DNA of 64,000 bases from the NCBI GenBank assembly GCA_030704615.1, contig CM060734.1, positions 43,046,042-43,110,041 of the forward strand. The letters are read 5' to 3'. Positions 22,681-32,178 of the stretch are shown here, in pieces. This DNA comes from Takakia lepidozioides (taxonomy: Eukaryota > Streptophyta > Takakiopsida > Takakiales > Takakiaceae). A program made the translations under genes and the position numbers. The number at the start of each line of letters is the position of its first letter. Within the stretch, counting starts at the first letter, position 1. The notes below the pieces were generated by a model. The model did not search any database and had not been told where the DNA came from. It worked only from the letters and a program-made list of their open reading frames with translations.

Positions 22681-22924
22681 GAGAGGGTAGTCTCCCTAGA
22701 GTGCCTCCTGCGTGGATACAGGGTCTGAAAGGTCATCTGTGATGTCTGGATCCTGTGAATGTCCTTCTAGCAGCTCTGGGTTTGGTACTGGGCTTCGATT
22801 CTGCAGGTAGACTGGCGCGTTTGCTGTCGCATTGGGAAGGGGGTTCGGATGCTACCTCTGCTGACCTTCGAGACCTCCTCTTTAACCTTATCTGGAAGAC
22901 TGAAATGATCCCCTTTCGCTGGCG

Positions 22925-23190
22925 ATAGGAGCACATCATGTTTGTGTGCATTTGCAATGTGCGTGCAAGCCTGGCAGCCCTGGAGAAGGGCAAGAGGTGC
23001 ATGGGGATATCATCAAAGCTGGAATTGTGCCAAATGTCAATCTAAACACTGCCCTGGCAGCTTTGGAAATGGGGAAAGATGTGCATGGCGACATCTTCAG
23101 AGCTAGAATTGTACCAGATGACATTATGAACAATACCGTGGTGAACATGTTTGCAAAATGTGGCCCCCGCTGTTGTCCGTCCAGGCTGTA
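22925..23190 (+). pseudogene. Fragment of a PPR protein gene
   Basis: In alternating frames the plus strand reads SLAALEKGK..., VHGDIIKAGIVPN, LAALEMGKDVHGDIF and NTVVNMFAKCG. These are the repeat words of plant PLS-type pentatricopeptide repeat proteins, which edit or process organelle RNA. Only about two repeats are present, with frameshifts and no start or C-terminal domain, so it is a captured or decayed fragment. Confidence 0.65.
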
Positions 23191-25015
23191 AGTCGATCCC
23201 TGGGTTGCCAAATCGCTATGCCTTCATGAACATTACGACCCCTCGATTGTGCCTCGTGGGTTTGGAATTATCCTGTACCCGAGGATGGAAGAGGGCGCTG
23301 CTGATGTCGTGATTGTATCCGTGGCTGACCTCTCCCTCTGCCAGAGCTCTAACCGCGAGAGTGGAAAAAAGAGTTGGGAGTCATTGTACCGGCTGAGGAA
23401 AGCAAGTGCTAGAGACACTCGGAGTTGGAATGGAGCAGCGGAGCGAAACGGGTTTGCAGTCTATCCGATCACTATGCTTTCAAGCCTAAGCAAACCTTCA
23501 CACTGAGAGTTTACCAGGGGTGCTGGACGTTGGCTGTGGCAAGGAGAAGGCAGTGGCGCAGGAGAGCTAAGCTTAGCTGGGGGGACATGAATCGTAATGA
23601 GATGACAGTGAACTTTGATCGAGATCATAAATGGTGACGGCAATTAGTACTTACTCGGGATGAAGGAGTGATGAAGCTCCGAGGGGTTTTTGGGATGAGT
23701 TTGGTCAGGGAATAAAGATTTGCTTGGGTTCAAAACCCGTTGCCTGTATTTCTAAAGCCCTTAAGCATCTGATGCCTTCTTCAAAAACTCGAAAAACCCT
23801 GTTTGGGCCTCGCCATGGGTGGAGGAGAGAGACGAAGAGACCGTTGCGGTCTGCTCTCCTCTCACCGCAAATCACGGAGCTCCCTGGGCACTCCATTGAC
23901 AAGTTGTCGTACAGAGTTCTAGCTGGCTCCAACAAAGTATTTTCATCCCATATTTTTATATTACTATGTCAACTCCATATTTTATTTGTAGCTTTTTGGC
24001 TATTTTTTGCCTTAAAAAAAAAGGGCTGTTCGGGCGTCATCCTTTTTATTTTCTGCGTTAAGGATTTTTGAGGCAGATTATGCCGTTTTAGAGGCAAATT
24101 AAAAAGCAGAATGCGCCGGGGGCGCATAATGAGTCAGCGTAACTCGTCAGTTTGACTTTATTAGCATCTGCAGCCTCTGATTGGCTCTAGGGGCCCATAA
24201 TCTGCCCCAAAACTACTTAAGGCTAAGGAATGGGCTCGCCGCTGGCGAATCTATGGGTGCGCCGCCTGGCTCGCCAGGCAGCTTTACCCCGCAGATTCGC
24301 CAGCGGCTTGCCCATTCTGCGCCATCTGAGAATACCCATCGCGTAAGGTGCCATCCACACGCACCCAAAAAACATGTTGTTGGATCTTTACGTAAGGGGT
24401 AAACCAAGGGGTTTGCCGGACTTGAGATCCCCAGCCGGAGGTTGGGTAGCATGTGCGCAGGCTCAGGCGAATGTGAGCATGCTCACATGAGCAAAAGAAA
24501 ATATTCAGTACATTATTGCAATATTCTTTAAAGATTCTACGGCCAAACGAATTGTGCTCACGCCAAACAAAGGCAAAATTGTTGCAAAAGTATGCTCAAG
24601 CTATCTATTTTTGAAAATTTGGCAAAACTCTTGAAGTTTCGCCGGCGAAACCCGAGGTGTTTTTGTTTTGTGTTTTTTTGGGAACATATAGGGCCAAATT
24701 ACTGGAGTTTCACTGGCAAACTTTTTTTGTTCTTCTTTGGGCACAACTAGGGCCAAAAATATTGAAGTTTAGCCAACAAAACTTGGGTGTTTTTTTGTTT
24801 TTTTTGGGCTTTTCCTGTGGACAGGTCCAAAGATACCATGATTGGCTTAGATGATTAAGTTTCACCCAAGTGTTTCTTTAATATATTATATGTTTTGGTA
24901 TTTTTTGCTATGTCACACAGCACTATTAGGGTTTTTATTACTTTTCTTCCAATAATTTCAAGGTTGGTTATATTTTTTATTAATATCAAATTTATTATAG
25001 ATAGTAATATAAATT
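23191..25015. other. Gene-poor stretch with a GC-rich hairpin at 24,232-24,316
   Basis: No gene can be supported. The only clear structure is an imperfect hairpin with arms CTCGCCGCTGGCGAATCT and AGATTCGCCAGCGGCTTG around an inner GCCTGGC/GCCAGGC pair. From about 24,500 the sequence becomes AT-rich, with several diverged copies of a phrase like 'gggccaaa..attgaagttt..gccggcgaaac' (24,620-24,790), a short degenerate repeat. Confidence 0.5.
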
Positions 25016-27073
25016 CAATTATCATATAAATTTTTAGTATTTTTATGTAACTGAGCCGATTTCCGTGTAAATTAGGGCTACTTCTGTCTTATATTCTATT
25101 TCCATGAAAACATTGGGACTTTATTACCGTGTTTTTGTGCTCACGTCTCTATTTATTTATGCTCATGTGAGCTCTCCTCATAATTCTACCAACCCCCCAA
25201 GGCCCACGATGGCAGCGCAAGGGTGACGGCTCAATCCTGGAAACCCGTGGTGTAAAAGCCCACTATTGAATTTTGACACGTGCATATATAGGATTGCAAG
25301 ATTTGCCCGGGGCAATTCATGTAATCCACGGATGAGGACGATTACGTCCATTATTGTCGCTCAAATAACAAGCCTCAAACGGCAATGGGCTCTCTTGCTT
25401 TGGTAAAACATAAGAGGAAGGTAAGACTAGGGAGCATGACGTGGTGTAGTGTCTTTTGACCACATATTTTCCGTTGACGTCACTGCATGCGTAGTTTCTC
25501 TCTACAAAAGAGCCAACAAAGAGAAAATAGGCCCCGGGTTTGTACCACTGTTGGGCGGGTATGACAATTTGGGCATATTGAAGGGTCCGGGTAAGGCATC
25601 TTTGTTTAAATCGGTATGGAGGCGGTTATATATAATGTAGGGGTTTGGAAATTGTGGCGGATAGAGGTTATCAATAGAAGTGTCCCCCAAAAAAAGTTCT
25701 CAAGTTATCAATATGCCATTATCAAAGTGGAACACCACCGGGTCCGTTATCAATATAACCTGATTTTCAGTTATGATACATTAAGATTTTAAGAGGACCA
25801 GAAAGAAAGAAAAAAACAAACAAAATGAAATATGAAGAATCACAATTAAGAGGACCAGAATTGGTTCAGAAAAGGGAAATAAAAGAAAAAGAAAAGAGAT
25901 AGGAGTCCTACAACTCCATAGATGGGTTTTTCTTCCAAAACCGTCCTCTTAAATGCGGACCCCATGTGGCTACATAATTACTACCCATGAATGATGCAGC
26001 CATGTTCTAATAAAATCTCAAGGTATTGTTCAAAGTTACTACCCCTATGATTTTCAAGGTTGGCCCATGCCGGTTTTAGCTTGGGCAGGGTAAGTGGCGA
26101 GATTACCATAGCCGGTTCTAACTCAAGTGGGTCCACCAAAAATTTGGGTGGCAGGTCTCAATAGTATGATACCCTGATTATTACCCGGCTGGGTATATAT
26201 GTCAACATATATATGTGCCCAACACTGGTTTGTACAATTTGTAAAATCAGTTCACTTGAAGCCTCCGTAAAGAGAGATGGCACCGACTAGAGTTAGCATA
26301 AATAAAAGCTTCTTCTCATTACGCCCTCTATTTAATTATTAATTAATTAATATATATATATACTATTAGCTCCTAGTGATTGGAGCCCTTTCTTGTAAGA
26401 AAAAGGGCGTAGGTGTAATGAGAAGAAGCTTTTATTTACGCTAACTATAGTTGGTGCCATCTCTCTTTACGAAAGCTTCAAGTGAACTGATTTTACAAAT
26501 CGTACAACCGGGGCCTATTTTCTCTTTGTTGGCTCTTTTGTAGAGAGAAACTACTCATGAAGTGACGTCAACGGAAAATATGTGGTCAAAAGACACTACA
26601 CCACGTCAAGGCACTGGTTGGTGTGTAGGGCTGAGTCATGCTCCCTAGTCTTACCTTCCTCTTATGTTTTACCAAAGTGAGAGAGCCCATTGCCGTTTGA
26701 GGCTTGTTATTTGAGTGACAATAATGGACGTAATCGTCCTCATCCATGGATTATGTGAATTGCCCTGGGCAAATCTTGCAATCCTATATATGCACGTGTC
26801 AAAATTCAATAGTGGTCTTTTACACCACGGGTTTCCAGGATTTGAGTTGTCACCCTCGCGCTGCCATTGTGGGCCTAGGAGGGTTGGTAGAACGTGAGCA
26901 CATCTATGAATAGAGCTCACGTGAGCATAAAAAAAATAGAGATGTGAGCACAAAAATAAGGTACTAAAGTCCCAATGTTTTCATGGAAATAGAAGATAAG
27001 ACAAAAGTAGGCCCTAATTTACACGCAAATAGGCTCAGTTACATAAAAGTACTTAACATTTATATGATAATTG
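25016..27073. mobile_element. Foldback element with inverted arms of about 0.6 kb
   Basis: The left arm (25,016-25,545 continuing at 26,236 to about 26,320) is matched in reverse complement by the right arm (about 26,400-27,073). Shared marks are the start CAATTATCATATAAA, 'tttccatgaaaacattggga', 'ggcaatgggctctct', 'gacgtggtgtagtgtctttt' and 'ctttttctctttgttggctc'-type sequence near 25,525 and 26,520. The loop is an AT-rich stretch near 26,330-26,400. Arms are roughly 90% alike by eye. No coding capacity was seen. It may be a foldback transposon, a large MITE, or an inverted duplication of host sequence. Confidence 0.75.
25546..26227. mobile_element. Non-autonomous hAT-like element inserted in the foldback left arm
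   Basis: The 682-base insert is flanked by a perfect 8-base duplication GTTTGTAC (25,538-25,545 and 26,228-26,235). Its ends are CACTGTTGGGC and GCCCAACACTG, an 11-base inverted pair with one mismatch. An 8-bp duplication and CA..TG ends are typical of hAT elements. It interrupts the inverted arm, whose match to the right arm resumes directly after it. No transposase is present, so it depends on one encoded elsewhere. Confidence 0.82.
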
Positions 27074-27109
27074 TAATCCCATTGGACTACAACTTGGGTG
27101 TCTAGGTGT

Positions 27110-27345
27110 GAAACAGTTTAAGGTCTACAGTAACAATAGTCAGTGGGGGGAGCTTGTGCCATTGAACACAATAATAATAATAATATAATAATATACTACG
27201 TCTCCAGAAGGAAGCATAAATTATGGTGTATGTTGATCCGGAAAGGCTATTGCCTTCCTGCTGGAAGGTGGACACCTTTGTGACAACAATCGGGAACTGA
27301 ACCCACAACCACTTCCGAGGTGGTATGTGCCCATTACTAGTCAGC
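27110..27345 (-). repeat. tRNA-derived SINE copy
   Basis: On minus the sequence reads GCTGACTAGTAATGGGCACA...ACCACCTCGGAAGTGG, then GTGGGTTCAGTTCCC, a pol III B-box-like word. It continues with 'gtcacaaaggtgtccacctt' shared with the copy at 56,715-56,900 and ends in TTATTATTATTATT. A tRNA-like head, a shared body and a simple tail are the marks of a SINE. Confidence 0.55.
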
Positions 27346-29079
27346 TACAACTTTGTTGTCTGTTGAGCACATATTGTACCCTTGTTTTACTAGTATAGTG
27401 TGGCATGTGGCATTGAGCACATATTCAACTATAAAAGAGAGGTCTTTTGCTTATTTTCATGCAATTCCAATGGGATACTTGAAATTCAATATCTCCGTGC
27501 ACACCCCAGGTCCAAAAATTATGAAACGGCCTTGATGCACCCCTATTCATCAAGGGCTTTCCAGCAGTATCAAGAGCCCTGACTGAGGCCTTGTGGTTTG
27601 GGAGATAATATCAGTGACAAAACAAAACATAGGGGCATGGTGCCAATCATGTTACTGGAAGACTAGAGCAAACGGTTCATATTTTTCACGTTGTTAAGGA
27701 TTGCTTGGTTTGCTTAGCGGTTATGACAAAATGTAAATTTGATTATATGGATAGTTGGGGAGGAAGATGTGCCTCTCGGTATTCATAAGAAAATATGGAG
27801 TACTAGGATAAGGGAATAGAGTCATGCTAGTTGGTAATCAAAGTCAATGTGGCGGGGGCAAGCATGTTGCCAGAGGGCTAGAGCGAGGGCTAGAGCGAGT
27901 AGCTCTGTCATTGGATAAGCATTGTATCAAGACTCGTGGGTGAGTAAGACGTGCGTGGCAAGACCAAGTAATGATTGCAACCTACCTTGAAATTCGTTGG
28001 CCGACATTAATGAGGTTTCCTTAGAATTTGATGATGCGGACTTCGTTAGTATCCTAAAAATTTGTTAAAATACATGATACGGCACCTAAGCAACTGGATG
28101 GCATGAGGTTGTAAATACACAATTCTTGTTGGGACACCAAAATGGCGGCGCACTCAAGATTCTATCTTTTATATTCATAGCATGTGATTTCACTGCCCTT
28201 AGTATTCCCACGACTAAAGGCCATTTGACCTTGAAAGTTTGTTGGTGGGTAAATGCAAGATATGGTGGACCAAAAACGACAAATGGTGACGTCCATGAAA
28301 CTCCTCAATTGGTGGGGTCCACCATACATGCGACAAATTCTATTGGTCCACCAAAGCGATGTAGGTAATTTGCCATCAGGCTGTGTTTCATGACATTTTG
28401 TCCATATTTATTGGGGACATTTGGGATAATGAGAACCTTCAACCTTTTAGTAAAATTATCACCTAAGAAAAACAAAAGAGAAAACGTTATGGACTTTTTG
28501 AAAAAATGCGTAGTTTTGCTTATAAATTAGTTTATAGGCTCCAAATGACAAATCAATTTATCCATGTAAAATTGGCCTCCACCACTCAAAATTGTAGAGT
28601 AATTGCCCAAGTGCACATTACTTTAGAGTCCATAAGTTCAATATGGTTGAAAAGACAAATGTCCATAGCTTGAAAATGCTTTGTCTATTTTGCAATTCAA
28701 CAATTGGTACATGTAGATATGTAAGAGTTGACAATACTAAACCATGTACATTTGGATGCAACAGTGAATGTTTAGAAAAGTATGGGTGGTACCATGGACC
28801 ACAGTTACTACAAAATTAACAAAGAAAATTCCATTTTGGTCCACCTTATCTTGCATTCACCCTCGTTTTAGCATAACCCAACAAAAGAATTTTATTCTAT
28901 CTATGCCCGCAACTTGACATCACACAACATCTGCAAAACTCTCAAAGACGAACAGACAAACACAACTTGTTGCTACTTAAGAATTTACAAGACTATAGGA
29001 CCAAAAACGAAAGAGAAAAAAACAAGAAAATAAAATAAAAATTCAAATGATCTCTTACTATTGGGATCCAACTACAGAG
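27346..29079. other. No gene recognised; diverged repeat at 28,600-28,760
   Basis: The stretch is AT-rich with only short open frames. The part near 28,600-28,760 ('agtccataa...gtccatagcttg...ttttgcaattcaacaattggtacat') resembles 55,860-55,985 ('agtccataa...gtccatagcttt...ttttgcaatctaacaattggtacac'), indicating an old dispersed repeat of unknown class. Confidence 0.4.
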
Positions 29080-29620
29080 ACCTACGTGCCTGCCAGTCCA
29101 AACACGTCGAATATGGGCTGCAATTCTGATAACGATGAAGTGTCAGTGCCACGAGACATGACAGCTTAAGCCACGAGGCAGTAGTGGCAAGGTAGTAGTA
29201 GGGCTACCATATACCACGAGAAGCAACAGTGGCGGAATAATGAAGAGCCACCACTATCACAAATAGTAGAAGTGGTGGACAATGGTGACCAAGAAGTACA
29301 TTAGTGCTTACTAGACCTTAGTCGTGTAGTTGGTAGGCATAGGCAATTTAACAACAGTCATTAACGACCTTACTGGGCTGTAATGGCTCTTTGAGCCAAG
29401 TTAGTATGAATGAATACACACAACCCAACAAAAATATCATCTTGTGCTAGTAATACTCATGTGCATTGTTTGGTTGCTTTGTATTCCCATAGTGCTCATG
29501 AATAAAGTAAAGCGATAGTTTCCACCACTACTGTGTAGAGAGATCGTGAGGGAGAGTTATATGCTAATCTTTTCGCTTAAATGATAGGACTTAGTTACAG
29601 CTATAACAAGTGGTATGACA
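29080..29620. repeat. Diverged LTR-like remnant related to the 30-kb LTR
   Basis: The order of phrases matches the LTR at 30,068: acgag-rich direct words ('gcagtagtggcaaggtagtag', 'agaagcaacagtggcgg'), then 'ggcaatttaacaacagtcattaacgac' and 'gctgtaatggctcttt', against 'ggcagttagacaacggtcattaacgac' and 'gctgtaacggctcttt'. No internal region adjoins it, so it is best read as an old solo LTR of a related family. Confidence 0.5.
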
Positions 29621-29749
29621 TTCTAAGTGTATGTTATGTAGTTTTCCTTTTGGCAGCATGCAAGCTATAAGTATGCTCATTCTGTATCCGACACTTGGTG
29701 GAAAGCCCTTTCTACCCATATCAAAAACTGGAGTAATATTATGGGTTTT

Positions 29750-29990
29750 GAGAGGATCCAAGAACCGGAACCGGAACCCACGTTCAGCCCCTATTGACGG
29801 TTCTCAGCCCCTATTGACGGTTCTTACACGTGTGACTCCCGGCAGGAACCGCCAGTTCCGGTTCTGGGCTGATTCCTATTCGCCGGTCCGGTTCTACAAG
29901 GCTGGGTCAGGTTCCGGTCCGGTTCCATATAACCGGAATCGGAACTGGCGGTTAACCAGGGTCCAGGCGGTTAATCGCCCAACACCGGTC
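29750..29990. repeat. Degenerate GGAACCGG/CCGGTTCC repeat
   Basis: The words AACCGGAACCGGAACC, CCGGTTCTGGG, CCGGTCCGGTTC and TAACCGGAATCGGAACTGG recur across about 240 bases, and 'agcccctattgacggttct' is duplicated in tandem at 29,785-29,825. It is simple-sequence-like and partly self-complementary. No coding role was seen. Confidence 0.6.
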
Positions 29991-30067
29991 TATTCCATAT
30001 CACTTCCCAATTATGCTTCTAATAACATATTATGTATAACTCAAACAATTCTTTATATTATCCCTTA

Positions 30068-30902
30068 TGATAACGGCTAAGTATGACACAGCTACGAGGG
30101 CCGGGCAGCGAGAGTCATGGGCAGAAAAGGCTAAGTGCGCGACACTTAGCAAATGGCGGAACAAGGGTATACTACCACGAGAGCAGTAGTGGGTAGTGTA
30201 GCAGCCGTGGGCCGTGAACCACGATATCACACGGCCACGGTAGCATAGGCTTTACTAATAGAAGTAGTGAAGGGTCGTGGACCATGTACCACTATGGCAC
30301 ACAAGTCACGACCACTATCACGAGCCACTTTTTGGCAAACCCTTTAGATTGCGTAGGCAGTTAGACAACGGTCATTAACGACTGCAAGCTGTAACGGCTC
30401 TTTTGAGCACAATATAAAAAGGCTGCAAGCAACTTAGAAGGTATCGATGATTAGGGTGTATCCAGTGGACTCAAAGTGATTCGATGTGTACTTATGTTAT
30501 GATGAGATGAACTCTGAAATAAAGCCATGTTATTCCAAGTATAATAGAGTGATTGTAAGATGGAGAGAATGTGCATTATGAGAGAACGTGAAATGGTGAG
30601 AATGTGTATCATCTCAGAATAGATCTTGTTTGTCTTAAATACTGTATGACTGTATGAACAAATAGACTCCAGCCTTTCCGACTAAGACCGTTTTGCTGAT
30701 GAGACTACGGGTTGGACTTAATTAATAGGATTAAGCAACCTGCAGAGATGTTGATTCATACGACTACCGGGGTTTAGCTATCTTTCAAACGATTACTCTG
30801 TAATCGTTTCAGAATGCATACCGTCGGACAACCTCTGTTGCATGTCTTGGGAAATGGGTTGTAGAGTTGAAAGCCTATTTTGTCTAAGTCATAAACCAGC
30901 GG
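30068..30902 (+). repeat. 5' LTR of the retrotransposon
   Basis: It matches the 3' LTR with scattered single-base differences, for example 'agctacgagggccgggcagcgagagtcatggg' against '...gggtagtgagagtcacggg'. It contains a likely promoter with TATAAAA near 30,413 and an AATAAA-type signal near 30,518. Both LTRs sit in the same orientation. Directly after it, TTTGGCGACCATACTGGGGA at 30,907-30,926 fits the place and form of a tRNA primer-binding site. Confidence 0.88.
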
Positions 30903-30926
30903 TTAACATTTGGCGACCATACTGGG
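30903..30926 (+). promoter_or_regulatory. Probable primer-binding site
   Basis: The sequence TTTGGCGACCATACTGGGGA directly follows the LTR. Plant gypsy elements often have a TGGCG...GGGGA site here that pairs with a tRNA 3' end. The exact tRNA is not assigned. Confidence 0.55.
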
Positions 30927-30933
30927 GACTAAC

Positions 30934-31500
30934 GGTATGTTGAGTTCAAGTGAGCTCAAGGAAGGATGGCTACTCAGTGATTTCTTGAAATCACAAAAAA
31001 ACGAGTCAACGGAAGCAGGGGAATGGAAAGCATTCCTAAAAAAATTTCATGGTTTACCAGTAGTAATACAACAGAAAATCTTTCTTTCAATTGCGAAAGA
31101 AGATGACAAATGGGGATTAAAAAGAGTGATTAGTATTACACGAGCACCTTGGGAATGTAGAATCAGAAGTGAAGAATGGTTGTCTTGTCTAGCTTTATTG
31201 ATTATCCTAATCCCAATCCGAAAAGTTTGCTACACTAGTTATATTTTCAGGGAAGGATATTCAAATTATGAATATTAAAATTATTGACAAAACCACTTTG
31301 GATCAGAAGATAGCAGAGGCTATCAAGAATTTTTAAGATGAAGGGCCACGAAAGGCAACATGGTGTCACAAATGCGGGACTGCAAGACACTTGGCAACTG
31401 AATGTCACATGAAAGACAAATACTGTGATATTTGTCATATGAACAATCATAATACCAGCCATTGTATTTACAATCAATGGGCCAAGAAAAGTGGGTACAC
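30934..31500 (+). pseudogene. Retrotransposon gag pieces: N-terminus and double zinc knuckle
   Basis: An N-terminal part (MLSSSELKEGWLLSDFLKS) is followed, across stops, by CHKCGTARHLATEC and CDICHMNNHNTSHC, two CCHC-type knuckles that bind RNA in Gag. The capsid-like part that should lie between them is absent here and is found at 36,883-38,235. Element C begins at 31,524, so the frame is cut. Confidence 0.7.
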
Positions 31501-31729
31501 ACGAGAGATGGCAACGATGCTACCGCGTGAGCGTGTGAGCGTACGCTCACACAACGATGACGTGGAGTGAGCCTACGCTCACGCAGCTGACGTGGCGCTG
31601 ATGCTGACGTGGCATGAGCCTGGTCCAGTTCATGCCACATCACGGTGGGCCTATAACCGTGGGGCCCCCAACTACTGATTTCACCACATGAAGGTGAAAC
31701 GGATGAAGGGTTTCGGGCTTTCCTGGAAT

Positions 31730-31985
31730 TCAACCTTCTGTTAACATGAGCTTCATTTCCTAGAACTGAAATGAACGTTGTGTTAACACGAGGTTGTTTT
31801 CCTGGAACTAAAATCAACATCGTGTCAACACGAGGTTGATTCGGAGAACTTCATATCAACATCGTGTCAACCTCCTGTTGACACGATGTTGTTTTCTTAG
31901 AACTAAAATCAACCTTGTGTCGGCACAATGGGGATTTGGAAAACTCGAAGTAAACCTCGTGTTAACACGAGGTTGATTTGATCAT
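31730..31985. repeat. Subterminal palindromes in element C
   Basis: At least four copies of an inverted repeat around CCTCGTGTTAACACGAGG and relatives (ATCAACATCGTGTC / GACACGATGTTG) occur within 250 bases near the left end. The arms relate to the CAACCTTGCG arms of the intron palindromes, but the centre is TGTTAACA instead of GCGTTGACGC. Confidence 0.75.
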
Positions 31986-32178
31986 CTGTCTATCTGAAGG
32001 TAGTTTCTTGTGCTTGCTAATGAAAACAGACTGACAAACCAATGCGACAAATACATTGACCCACGCATAGCAAAGATGTTAGACGACATACATTGAGAGA
32101 CACTGGACTTGAACAGTCATTCCATTACAAGTTGTAGTCAAGAAAAACACAGATTTCGGAGTGTCAAGTGCATGCTTT

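Larger units (their letters stand above)
18164..22700 (-). mobile_element. LINE (non-LTR retrotransposon), decayed and interrupted by element B
   Basis: Reading on minus, an ORF1-like region with a DUF4283-type start and CCHC zinc knuckle (22,680-20,851) precedes an endonuclease (about 20,380-19,569) and a reverse transcriptase (about 19,500-18,164). This is the order of plant L1-type LINEs. The RT stops right after FVDD at the end of element B, so its 3' part probably lies beyond elements A and B outside the window. Several stops and frameshifts show it is old. Confidence 0.85.

Noticed and set aside
23249-23640. Plus-strand frames of 70-85 residues after the PPR fragment
   Set aside because: No known domain and overlapping frames on both strands; treated as non-coding.
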